Notes: generated by a model not told the origin, from the letters alone. 34,612 nucleotides of DNA from Sphingobacteriaceae bacterium (GCA_013824115.1 PNNG01000033.1:1-34612); one strand, 5' to 3'. Counted from the first letter of the stretch, positions 15,576 to 22,589 are shown. Program-made: numbers and translations.

Positions 15576-15773
15576 ATGACCCCCGAAGAATTTCGCCACA
15601 GGATTGAGCAATCAGAGGCAGATTTTGCCGCAGGAAAGCATGTTGCAAGCAAAGAGTTGCTCGCTCACTACTTGGCCAAATGTGATCAGGACCAAAATAA
15701 AATTTCGCTTGAGGAGCATCTTGCTAAAATCATGAAGGAAGACAAAAAATTACTTTCACGACTCGCGCAATGA
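15576..15773 (+). CDS. Small antitoxin-like protein (orphan)
   Basis: A 65-residue, charged, helical protein. The opening pattern (TPEEFRHRIEQSEADFAAGKHVASKELLAHY) resembles the small Bacteroidota antitoxins encoded upstream of RelE/ParE toxins, which begin with an EF-x(3)-IE-x-SE-x-DF-x-x-G-x(3)-S-x-EL pattern. Here no toxin follows: an ATG overlaps the stop codon region (from 15770), but its frame closes after ten codons. The gene may be an orphan antitoxin, or the toxin may have decayed. A good promoter lies directly upstream, so it is probably expressed. The assignment rests on pattern memory. Confidence 0.65.
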   Translation: MTPEEFRHRIEQSEADFAAGKHVASKELLAHYLAKCDQDQNKISLEEHLAKIMKEDKKLLSRLAQ

Positions 15774-15890
15774 TCGGGGTTACTGTGGCTCATTCGCGGT
15801 GAGCTTCTCACGCCTAAACGGATCGAATTCGACCCCTTTGTTTTTGCTAACATCATAGCATGATCGATTGGTGGCGGGTATGCATCGTGG

Positions 15891-15917
15891 TTGATTGATG
15901 GGATTTTTGTATTTTTG
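15891..15917 (+). promoter_or_regulatory. Probable promoter of the Panacea operon
   Basis: TATTTTTG at 15910-15917 fits the Bacteroidota -7 consensus. TTGA at 15891-15894 is a weak -33 match with 16 bases between the TTG and the box. The predicted start site would be only a few bases before the ATG at 15930, so the mRNA would be almost leaderless. Confidence 0.5.
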
Positions 15918-15929
15918 TATCTTGAAGCC

Positions 15930-16499
15930 ATGAAATCAGCAGCTTACATACAATTCAGACCCGATCAAATTGAAAAAATCGGGAATACGGTAGTGTACTT
16001 GGCTGAAAGAGTGGAGCATCTTACCAAAACCAAACTGCTCAAGCTCCTCTACATCATCGACGAGTTGTCGATTAAAAAAAGCGGCATTCCGGCACTTCAT
16101 TTGACCTACAAGCTGTGGAAGTTTGGTCCAGTCTCGGAAGAACTTTTTATTGAGCTTTCTTCAGAACCAGCTTTGCTTCAAAAATTCATTCAAAAAACCG
16201 AAGACACAGGTATCATCAGGGCTAAAATAGCCTTTGATGACGCTGAATTTTCCGATAATGATTTGGCGCTGATAGATGAGGTGATTGCGAAATTCGGCCA
16301 AAAATCGGCGCGCGAATTGGTGCATTATACGCATCGTTTGCATGCCCCCTGGCACCAAACTGCCCTTCACTACCAGGTTTTGGAGCTGTTTGACAAAGAA
16401 CAAATCACCAACACTTCCTACGAAGTTGACATGTGTAGTTTGGTAGCGCACGATGCGGAGAAACTGGCATTGTATCAAGCCTATCTTGAAAGCATGTAA
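15930..16499 (+). CDS. Panacea-domain (DUF4065, SocA-like) antitoxin
   Basis: A protein of about 189 residues. The Panacea signature is clear: LTKTKLLKLLYIIDELS at 31-47, YKLWKFGPVSEELF at 60-73, and the late motif SARELVHYTHRLHAPWHQT. The frame extends 13 codons further upstream, but the ATG at 15930 is chosen because it fits family N-termini and lies just behind a promoter. Panacea (PanA) proteins neutralise a wide range of unrelated toxins encoded next to them; the domain is also found in the SocA adaptor of Caulobacter, which delivers its toxin SocB to ClpXP. The next gene starts three bases after the stop, as expected for an antitoxin-toxin pair. Confidence 0.88.
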   Translation: MKSAAYIQFRPDQIEKIGNTVVYLAERVEHLTKTKLLKLLYIIDELSIKKSGIPALHLTYKLWKFGPVSEELFIELSSEPALLQKFIQKTEDTGIIRAKIAFDDAEFSDNDLALIDEVIAKFGQKSARELVHYTHRLHAPWHQTALHYQVLELFDKEQITNTSYEVDMCSLVAHDAEKLALYQAYLESM

Positions 16500-16502
16500 G
16501 TC

Positions 16503-16943
16503 ATGTTTGAGGAAGGCAACATCTTGTATTTTGATCCTTTCTATTTCAAAAACGGCAATCCAGCCAAAAGAAAGTATTTTTTGGTGCTCAAGGTCATCGA
16601 AAGAAGGACCATTGTAGCTATACTTCCCACACGCACAGCTTCTATTCCACGCAACGAACTGGTCGATAGTGGCTGCTTGGAGTTACCCGAAATAGGATTG
16701 AATTGTTTTGTGATTCCAAAACATGTAGCGGTCACCAACTGTGGGAAAAGTTTTGATTTCAATACTTTCCTGTACGGAGCATTTATCGATGATTACGAGC
16801 ATGCGCTCTTGGATGAACTCTATCCGAATGAAGGCATTGATTACTGGGTTTGGGGAAAATTGAACCCTATCTATTTCGATGCGATTTTGGACTGTTTTCG
16901 CCAGTCAGCAAGCGTAAAGCGCAAGTACAAGCGCCTATTGTGA
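16503..16943 (+). CDS. Probable toxin partner of the Panacea antitoxin
   Basis: A 146-residue protein, starting three bases after the Panacea stop. The N-terminus (EEGNILYFDPFYFKNGNPAKRKYFLVLKVIERRTIVAILPTRT) has the rhythm of a PemK/MazF-like barrel: a G-x-I-hydrophobic strand, a loop with K-R-K/P, a Y-F-L-V-L strand and then an A-I-L-P strand. I cannot confirm catalytic residues, and MazF-type membership is an inference. The C-terminal half (DEGIDYWVWGKLNPIYFDAILDCFRQ) is not recognised. Tight coupling to PanA and the absence of another function make a toxin the simplest role. If it is a PemK-like enzyme it would cut RNA. Confidence 0.7.
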   Translation: MFEEGNILYFDPFYFKNGNPAKRKYFLVLKVIERRTIVAILPTRTASIPRNELVDSGCLELPEIGLNCFVIPKHVAVTNCGKSFDFNTFLYGAFIDDYEHALLDELYPNEGIDYWVWGKLNPIYFDAILDCFRQSASVKRKYKRLL

Positions 16944-16950
16944 TCTTCTT

Positions 16951-16981
16951 TTTGCACGAAGCGTCCCATTTCGTATTTTTG
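16951..16981 (+). promoter_or_regulatory. Consensus Bacteroidota promoter with no gene behind it
   Basis: TTTG at 16951-16954 and TATTTTTG at 16974-16981 are 19 bases apart, a perfect match to the -33/-7 consensus. It begins eight bases after the stop of the toxin gene. No protein gene starts within several hundred bases, so it most likely drives the small structured transcript that follows. Confidence 0.6.
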
Positions 16982-16986
16982 TAATA

Positions 16987-17040
16987 ATAAGACCCGCCAC
17001 GCTTCCCGTTGGATCAGCGCAACTGGCGGGTTTGCGATTT
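16987..17040 (+). ncRNA. Candidate small structured RNA, or terminator of the Panacea operon
   Basis: The stem ACCCGCCA (16992-16999) pairs perfectly with TGGCGGGT (17024-17031). Inside it GTTG (17008-17011) pairs with CAAC (17020-17023), leaving an 8-base bulge (17000-17007) and an 8-base loop. The right arm is followed by TTGCGATTTT, a weak T-rich tail. With the consensus promoter just upstream this could be a short RNA of about 50 bases. The same hairpin could equally be the terminator of the toxin gene. It matches no RNA family I recognise. Confidence 0.45.
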
Positions 17041-17500
17041 TAGCTTCGAGAACCTCAGCTACCGGCTTCGAGGGCCTCAGCCTAAATCGAGGGCCTCAGC
17101 TACCAGCCTCACCCCCGGCCCCTCTCCAGAGGAGAGGGGAGCTAGATAGTAGACCGCAGCAAAGGTTGATTCCATAGCCTTTTTCAACCGCTCAAGCATC
17201 TTTTGGCACCCTGCAGCGCAGTTTTGACCTCACCTCTCGGAGTCCGACCGATAGCGTCGGACCCCTGCCCCTATTTCGACGAGCTCAATAAGCATCTCCA
17301 GAGGAGAGGGACGATACATTTTGGACCGCAGATAAAGTTGACTATTCAGAGTTTTTCGACCGCTTGGGCAATTTGAGGCCCCTGCAGCGAAGCTGCAGCC
17401 CCCATTTTGAATCTTGAATCCCGAATCCCCGAATCGCTAAGGCTCTCGGGGCAGGCGCCCTTGGCTCTCGGGATTTCGCTTCGCTCAATTTTGAACCTTG
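17041..17500. repeat. Palindrome-rich intergenic repeat region
   Basis: No gene is seen here. Three imperfect copies of a unit of about 20 bases (TCGAGGGCCTCAGC plus a variable end) start at 17046, 17068 and 17087. Perfect hairpins follow: CCCCTCTCC-AGA-GGAGAGGGG at 17119-17139, a 7-base stem at 17242-17262, and CTGCAGC-GAA-GCTGCAG at 17382-17398. Two diverged copies of a longer unit of about 120 bases lie at about 17107-17225 and 17280-17400: each runs CTCCAGAGGAGAGGG, then GACCGCAG, then AAAGTTGA or AAGGTTGA, then TTTTTC(A/G)ACCGCT, then CCTGCAGCG. This looks like an interspersed repeat of the genome. Confidence 0.7.
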
Positions 17501-17504
17501 AACT

Positions 17505-17533
17505 TTTTTGGCGGCCCGCCAAAAACTGGCGGG
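17505..17533 (+). promoter_or_regulatory. Mutually exclusive hairpins ahead of the AAA+/M41 gene
   Basis: TTTTTGGCGG (17505-17514) and CCGCCAAAAA (17516-17525) form a perfect 10-base inverted repeat with a single central base. CCCGCCA (17515-17521) can pair instead with TGGCGGG (17527-17533) around a 5-base loop. The two hairpins share CCGCCA, so only one can form at a time. They end 22 bases before the ATG at 17556. This could be an attenuator, a protein-binding site or a bidirectional terminator. Confidence 0.45.
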
Positions 17534-17555
17534 AGCTCGCGGTTGCTTTGCCTCC

Positions 17556-19556
17556 ATGAAAACAAGCACACCCCTCTCCAAAGCCGAGCTCGCCCGCCGC
17601 GATCAGCAGCTGACCGCCGCCGCCAGCCAACTCAAAGCCCAATTTGTGGGCATCCACGCGCAAATCGACCAGCTCATCGAACACATCCGCCCCTGGTACC
17701 TGCTGCCCGGACAACAAGAACGCCCCCGCATCGTGAATTTGTGGGGCATGACGGGCGTGGGGAAGACGGCGCTGGTGGAAAGCCTCATCGACCTGCTTGA
17801 ACTTCGCCATCGCTATTTCCCCATCGACCTGGGCAATTCATTCAACCGCGGCGGTTACCTCGAAGACAACCTCGACAACGCCCACTTCAACGACGATAGG
17901 CCCGCCTTCCTTTTCCTCGATGAGTTTCAGAAAGCCCGCACCATCGACAAAGATGGAGACGAGATTTACGATCACAACCGCTATTTGTGGAACCTGCTCG
18001 ACCATGGCCAAATTGCCATTTTGGACCGTGCCCGGCACATCGAAACCCTGCAAGACATCCTCCGCCAATTTGAAATGGGCCTGGCCATGGGCGTAAAGGT
18101 GGAAAACGGACTGGTGGTGACTGCCAAGGAAACCTTCCGCAAAGTGTGCCTGCAAAAATATTCACGACACCATTCCGATGAAGAGGATGAACCCTTGCCC
18201 TTCATCGAAGAAGACCTGGTGGAAGCCCTTTGGGAATGCGACAAACGCCGTTTCCCCACGCGTTTGCATGTGCGTCAAATATTGATGGCACTCGATGGTC
18301 CCGGCAGCCTCGCCTTCATTCAGGAAATACTGAACCAAATCAAGGTGCCACGCATTGTCGACTGCCGGCAGGACCTGGTGCTCATTGCTGGCAACCTCGA
18401 CCAAGCCTACCGCTATACCAATGCCACAGACCCCGACCAGGAGGCCGACAGCCTGCGCCGTGCCAACCAGGAAATTGGCATACCCCGCATCAAAGATGCC
18501 CTGCTCAAACGCTTCCGGCCCGAGCAAGTAGCGCGCCTTGGCAACAACCACGTGATTTACCCCACTTTTTCGAACGAAACCTTTGAAGAACTCATCCGCC
18601 GGCAGTTGCGCAAACTCTCGGAGCGTTTCGAAAATTTGAGTGGCGTACCCCTGCGTTTTGCGCAGCCTGTTGAGAAACTCATTTACAAAGAAGGCGTGTT
18701 TCCGAGTCAGGGCACCCGGCCGCTTTTCACCACCATCGATTCTTTGGCCGGTAGCAGGCTGGGCAATTGGCAGCTCCAAATTCTGCAGCTCGACCAATCT
18801 TGTCAAGCGGTGGATGTGCAGTTGAACAACCACCAACTGCAAGTGCAATTCCTCGACATACAAGGCAAGGTGCTCAGTGAGCTGTTCCACTCCTTGCACC
18901 TGCCGCTTAAAAAGGCACGTAAACCCCGGCGCGACGATAAACAGGCCCTCACCGCCGTACACGAGGCCGGCCATGCCGTGCTCAGTTGCGCCTTGCTGGG
19001 CGCGGTGCCTTTGAAGATAGTGAGCCAGAGTACCGACGAAAACGATTGCGACGGTTATGTGCAATTGGGCTTTGGGGGCGATAAAATCGTGAGCAAGCCC
19101 TATTTGCTGCGCAAGGTGGCCATGCTGTTGGGTGGACTCGCGGCCGAAAGCCTCATTTTTGGCGAAGAGCATGTAACGCTTGGTAGCAACAGCGATTTGC
19201 AGGAAGCCACACGTTGGTTGTTCCATGCCTACCGCAAATCGGGATTCGCGCACACCTGGGCATTTTACGGAAAAGGCCTCCTCGGCACCCCCTACCTCAG
19301 CTGGCAAGAAAAGTACATCGACAAAGCCATCCTGGCCACCATAGAAGAGGCCAAATCCCTGGCATTTGATACCCTGCGTTTCGAAATGCCCTTTCTGTTG
19401 GCGCTATCACATGCCTTGGCCAACCGCCAACAGCTCTCGCAATCCCAAATTGAAAAAATCAGGAAGGCACACATGCAAGGCAAGCTCGAAACGCCCCTTT
19501 TGGCCTACCGCCAGCATTTGATGCGTCAAACCAGTCCCGGCAAACTGCTGCTATGA
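17556..19556 (+). CDS. Soluble AAA+ ATPase fused to an FtsH-type M41 zinc protease
   Basis: A protein of about 666 residues with no membrane segment. The N-terminal 50 or so residues are helical. The AAA+ module has Walker A GMTGVGKT (64-71), Walker B AFLFLDE (117-123), a sensor-1-like VLIAGN (275-280), a candidate arginine finger in DALLKRFRP (near 315-322) and GTRPL (386-390), which resembles the Clp/HslU sensor-2 region. The C-terminal peptidase M41 domain has HEAGH (469-473) and the third zinc ligand Asp547 in GSNSDLQEAT, with GGLAAESLIFGEE between them, as in FtsH. It should unfold and degrade proteins in the cytosol using ATP. Unlike FtsH it lacks transmembrane helices and carries about 155 residues between Walker B and sensor 1. 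The start at 17556 was chosen over a longer frame because the hairpins lie in between. GC is far above the neighbours. Confidence 0.9.
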   Translation: MKTSTPLSKAELARRDQQLTAAASQLKAQFVGIHAQIDQLIEHIRPWYLLPGQQERPRIVNLWGMTGVGKTALVESLIDLLELRHRYFPIDLGNSFNRGGYLEDNLDNAHFNDDRPAFLFLDEFQKARTIDKDGDEIYDHNRYLWNLLDHGQIAILDRARHIETLQDILRQFEMGLAMGVKVENGLVVTAKETFRKVCLQKYSRHHSDEEDEPLPFIEEDLVEALWECDKRRFPTRLHVRQILMALDGPGSLAFIQEILNQIKVPRIVDCRQDLVLIAGNLDQAYRYTNATDPDQEADSLRRANQEIGIPRIKDALLKRFRPEQVARLGNNHVIYPTFSNETFEELIRRQLRKLSERFENLSGVPLRFAQPVEKLIYKEGVFPSQGTRPLFTTIDSLAGSRLGNWQLQILQLDQSCQAVDVQLNNHQLQVQFLDIQGKVLSELFHSLHLPLKKARKPRRDDKQALTAVHEAGHAVLSCALLGAVPLKIVSQSTDENDCDGYVQLGFGGDKIVSKPYLLRKVAMLLGGLAAESLIFGEEHVTLGSNSDLQEATRWLFHAYRKSGFAHTWAFYGKGLLGTPYLSWQEKYIDKAILATIEEAKSLAFDTLRFEMPFLLALSHALANRQQLSQSQIEKIRKAHMQGKLETPLLAYRQHLMRQTSPGKLLL

Positions 19557-20008
19557 ACACCACGACCCCCCCCCACCTGCCGGCAGTGCCCCCCGCGGTA
19601 CTGCCGGCAGCAGAGGGCACGCCCGATATGGAGCCCTTGCGCACCCAACAGCTGCATGCCCTGGGCAACCGTGCCAGTTTGTACCAGGTATTTAAGTTGC
19701 TCGAAAGTCTGCCCGTGATGCCCACCCGACGATACGACCAGCTCGCCTACCTCGAGCAGCTCTACATGCGTTCACAACCCGAGCACCTGCCCCATCCCCG
19801 CTTCGTACTTCGCCGCTACGAACTGGTGCTGCACCTGGCCCAGCGCCACCCCGACTACCCCCTCTTCTGCCGCTGGCGCGAACTCATCCGCTGGCTCAAC
19901 GACCCGCTGCGGTTGAGGGTCGGGTGTTGGCGGGAGTTTTTAGCAAATTCACGCCCCGAAGTACCACAAGACGTATTACAGTGTATCTTTAACTATCTGT
20001 GCAACTAA
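19553..20008 (+). CDS. Unknown protein coupled to the AAA+/M41 protease
   Basis: A 151-residue protein, not recognised. Its ATG overlaps the stop of the protease gene (ATGA), so translation is coupled and the two products are probably made in fixed ratio. Residues 1-25 are rich in Pro and Ala and look disordered. Residues 28-151 are helical and rich in Arg, Leu, Trp and Tyr (SLYQVFKLLESLPVMPTRRYDQLAYLEQLY, FVLRRYELVLHLAQRHPDYPLFCRWRELIRWLND). It could be an adaptor, substrate or regulator of the protease; that is inferred from coupling alone. GC is as high as in the protease gene and drops soon after this gene ends. Confidence 0.7.
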   Translation: MNTTTPPHLPAVPPAVLPAAEGTPDMEPLRTQQLHALGNRASLYQVFKLLESLPVMPTRRYDQLAYLEQLYMRSQPEHLPHPRFVLRRYELVLHLAQRHPDYPLFCRWRELIRWLNDPLRLRVGCWREFLANSRPEVPQDVLQCIFNYLCN

Positions 20009-20020
20009 TCAAACCAAACC

Positions 20021-21028
20021 ATGAATCATTCCTCTATACCCAACCTCTTCACCTTGGCCACCTCCGAGCTCTCGCAGGATGCTTTTTTTGCCTGGCTGCT
20101 CAGTTGGGCCAATACCAATGCCGACCCTGGCTTAAAAGCCTGCGCGCTCGATTTGCTGCGCGTATGGACAGGTGATAGCAAGCTTCCACTTGAAGGCGAA
20201 AGGCCAGTTCAAGTCATAAAGCAATATAAGAATATTGACCTGCTGGTCCTGGTGAATGGCATATACGCCATAGTAATCGAAGATAAAACGGAAACAGCAC
20301 ACCACAGCGGGCAGCTGGAGCGCTATCAAAAGGAAAAGCTGGAAGGATACAAAGACGAAAATTACCGATACGTCTACCTCAAAAGCAGGAATGCTTGCGA
20401 CTTTTCTTACTACGAGGTGTCTGAGAAAAAAGGCTACACGCCTTTCAAGCGTGCCGATATGCTTGCAATACTGAAACCTGAACGATCATCGAACAACATT
20501 TACCGCGATTTTGTGGCCTATTTGCAGCAATTGGAAGAGCAAACCAATGCCCCAATCGAAAGTAAAAGCGGATACTCAGTACAACAACTGCAAGGCTTTT
20601 TCATGCACCTTGAAAACGAAATCCGACCGCCTCAAAATGAGCGCATTCGTTACTCTTGGCACAGCGTAAATACCGCCAATCCCTTTTGGGCCTTCACCTT
20701 TGGCTGGCGCGATTTTGACGGCTACCAAATATACTGGCAGTTCGACATTTACCCCGACGGCAAAGCGCCCAACCGCCTGGTGTGTAAAGCCCATGTGCAA
20801 GACGAGAGCAAAGTCAATAAGGCCGACTTGAAAGCGGCTGCACTCGCTACATTTACCAAATTAAATCCCGAAGAAAAGGTGAATGACAAAGGCAACAACC
20901 GATTGGGCAAACACTTGAGCTTGTTTGAGTGGGTGATAGATGAATTTTATCCGGGGCAAGGTTTGAGGAAGGAGCGGGCGGTGGAGATTGTAAAAAAGGG
21001 GACCTTGGCTATTGACACCCTTGAATGA
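20021..21028 (+). CDS. PD-(D/E)XK nuclease superfamily protein (PDDEXK_4-like)
   Basis: A 335-residue protein. The N-terminus NLFTLATSELSQDAFFAWLLSWANT is the family's usual opening. The nuclease core follows: Asp73 in NIDLLVLV, Glu87-Asp88-Lys89 in VIEDKTE, and a trailing QLERY (Gln98 to Tyr102) that fits the QxxxY motif of this superfamily. The remainder (150-335) is not recognised. DNA cleavage with a divalent metal is expected. It begins 12 bases after the coupled unknown gene and could belong to the same operon as the AAA+/M41 protease, but base composition falls sharply within it (about 42% GC by 20221-20280 against 60-72% upstream). It may therefore be a separate cargo. It ends 17 bases from the convergent GIY-YIG gene. 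Confidence 0.85.
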   Translation: MNHSSIPNLFTLATSELSQDAFFAWLLSWANTNADPGLKACALDLLRVWTGDSKLPLEGERPVQVIKQYKNIDLLVLVNGIYAIVIEDKTETAHHSGQLERYQKEKLEGYKDENYRYVYLKSRNACDFSYYEVSEKKGYTPFKRADMLAILKPERSSNNIYRDFVAYLQQLEEQTNAPIESKSGYSVQQLQGFFMHLENEIRPPQNERIRYSWHSVNTANPFWAFTFGWRDFDGYQIYWQFDIYPDGKAPNRLVCKAHVQDESKVNKADLKAAALATFTKLNPEEKVNDKGNNRLGKHLSLFEWVIDEFYPGQGLRKERAVEIVKKGTLAIDTLE

Positions 21029-21045
21029 GCTTGGCCTCATATTTA

Positions 21046-21471
21046 TTAAGCATGAATGGCATTTCTCCTCGGCTTGAGTTCACGTATGAGATAAATCTCG
21101 AGTGCGGCAGCCAAGTAAAAGTATTCCTCCTCAAAAGCCAGCGTAACCAAAGTCGTTGCCTCTTTCCAATCATCACGAAATTGGTAACGATTTTGACCAA
21201 GCGCATTTCTATTCGGATTCAACTGCCAATATCGTTTTAACCGATCGCCCAAACCTGCTCCCGCATATTGTTGGGTTGATTTACCCAAAGCCACCCCAAT
21301 GTAAATCACTTCATCGCCCGACAATATCGCGTAACAACCCCTTTTTGATTGATTGGGGATTTCCGAAGATAGGTCCCAAGGACGGCTCCAAATTGGATGC
21401 GTAATCCTCTTATTTAGAAAATCATTCAAAAATGTAAGCGTTAACTGGTGTAGTTGGTCATGGTGCTTCAT
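21046..21471 (-). CDS. GIY-YIG nuclease family protein
   Basis: A 141-residue protein with the GIY-YIG elements in order: GCY (45-47) in place of GIY, VIYIG (55-59), an Arg in GLGDRLKRYW (Arg77), Glu125 in ALEIYLI and Asn137 in KPRRNAI. The N-terminal 40 residues are a helical extension. The key Tyr, Arg, Glu and Asn residues are present, so it is probably an active single-strand or nicking nuclease, as a stand-alone domain. It is the only complete minus-strand gene in the right half and is convergent with the PD-(D/E)XK gene. It faces away from the HNH-like gene at 21606, with about 134 bases of shared upstream sequence between them. Confidence 0.85.
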   Translation of the reverse strand: MKHHDQLHQLTLTFLNDFLNKRITHPIWSRPWDLSSEIPNQSKRGCYAILSGDEVIYIGVALGKSTQQYAGAGLGDRLKRYWQLNPNRNALGQNRYQFRDDWKEATTLVTLAFEEEYFYLAAALEIYLIRELKPRRNAIHA

Positions 21472-21550
21472 GGTTTCGGTTGTATTTTACTGAGAATAGG
21501 CCTTAAACTTTGCAATATAGCGGCAAAGACACTAATTTTAAATTGTTATA

Positions 21551-21599
21551 TTTCGAATCGCGATGAATTGTACTTTTGAATTTGAAGCAAACAAAGGAG
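21551..21599 (+). promoter_or_regulatory. Promoter and strong ribosome binding site of the HNH-like gene
   Basis: TACTTTTG at 21571-21578 matches the -7 consensus TAnnTTTG, and TTTC at 21551-21554 is a partial -33 element 16 bases upstream. AAAGGAG at 21593-21599 is a strong Shine-Dalgarno sequence six bases before the ATG at 21606. That is unusual in this window, where most genes have none, and hints at foreign origin. Confidence 0.55.
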
Positions 21600-21605
21600 T
21601 AAAAT

Positions 21606-22589
21606 ATGATTCAGAACGATAAGCAGTTCAAAGCATTGTTAACACGATTGAAAGAAAATGTCCAAAAGGCGAAACGTGAATGTGCTTATCCTGGTTGTTC
21701 GGAAGCAGCCATTAAGTCACACCTACTTCAACGTAATGGTGTTTTGAAGCAACTTTCAGCCGGTCAAAATGCACTTTTTGAGTTAATCCATCACGCTTTC
21801 GATGAGAGGCAGTTTAAATTCAAACTCGAAGGGATCAGTAAAACCTTATCGTTCCCCGGCTTCTGTCAAGACCATGATTCAAGAATTTTCAAGGTCGTAG
21901 AGACGGAACCAGTTGATTACACCGATTATTCTGTTCAGTTGCTCCTGTCTTACAAGGCATTTGTGAACGAAAAAAGGAAGAAGGAAATAGTCGTAGATTG
22001 GTATAGCAGAATTATTGATTCGCATTTGGTGAGGGACTACCAAACAGAAACGTTCTTCCGAGATTTAAAGAAAAGCAAATATCAAGACGAACTTGGTATT
22101 GCAGATGGCAAAATCCTACAAGAGCAATTTGAATCAGAATTGCTTTCATCACACAAACTCGGACTTTTTAGGTTTTTAACCCGGAAATTACCACGGGTTG
22201 AAATCGCTGCATCTGGCGTATTTACGTTCGAAACCAGCAGTGAAATATTTGTTAACACCACCATAAGTGGAGAAAACATACCGCTCAATTACATATTTCT
22301 TCACTTTATACCCTTGCATGACCACAGTGTAGCGATCATTGGATGCCTCAATGACAGTTCACCTGCCTGCCTTCAGTACGTACTTGATTTTTTAAAAGGC
22401 ACAGATAAGCAGGTTTTGAAAAAAATAAGTGATGCACTTATTCTACAAATTGAAAATTGGTTAATGAGTCATGAATTCTATCACACCAACATTAAGCATC
22501 GTCAAGATCTTGTTGTTGAATATGTTCAACGCGGACAAACTCATTATCATGAACGAGACGCCACCAATATCTTTCTTTTTGAGCCCTAA
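21606..22589 (+). CDS. Zinc-binding, HNH-like protein of unknown function
   Basis: A 327-residue protein. The N-terminal part has CAYPGC (Cys26, Cys31), then AIKSHLLQ (His39), and later GFCQDHD (Cys87, His90), a layout reminiscent of a treble-clef/HNH zinc site split by about 50 residues. I recall proteins with C-x-x-x-x-C, SHxLQ and FCxxHD motifs near defence genes but cannot name the family. The remainder (100-327) has no known domain. A nuclease role is only suggested; the HNH general-base His is not certain. It has its own strong ribosome binding site and promoter, is AT-rich, and lies between the GIY-YIG gene and the type III restriction operon. An intergenic gap of about 130 bases follows. 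Confidence 0.75.
   Translation: MIQNDKQFKALLTRLKENVQKAKRECAYPGCSEAAIKSHLLQRNGVLKQLSAGQNALFELIHHAFDERQFKFKLEGISKTLSFPGFCQDHDSRIFKVVETEPVDYTDYSVQLLLSYKAFVNEKRKKEIVVDWYSRIIDSHLVRDYQTETFFRDLKKSKYQDELGIADGKILQEQFESELLSSHKLGLFRFLTRKLPRVEIAASGVFTFETSSEIFVNTTISGENIPLNYIFLHFIPLHDHSVAIIGCLNDSSPACLQYVLDFLKGTDKQVLKKISDALILQIENWLMSHEFYHTNIKHRQDLVVEYVQRGQTHYHERDATNIFLFEP

Noticed and set aside
18162..19307. Long minus-strand open frame of 381 codons
   Set aside because: It is antisense to the AAA+/M41 gene in a GC-rich stretch, where spurious frames are common.
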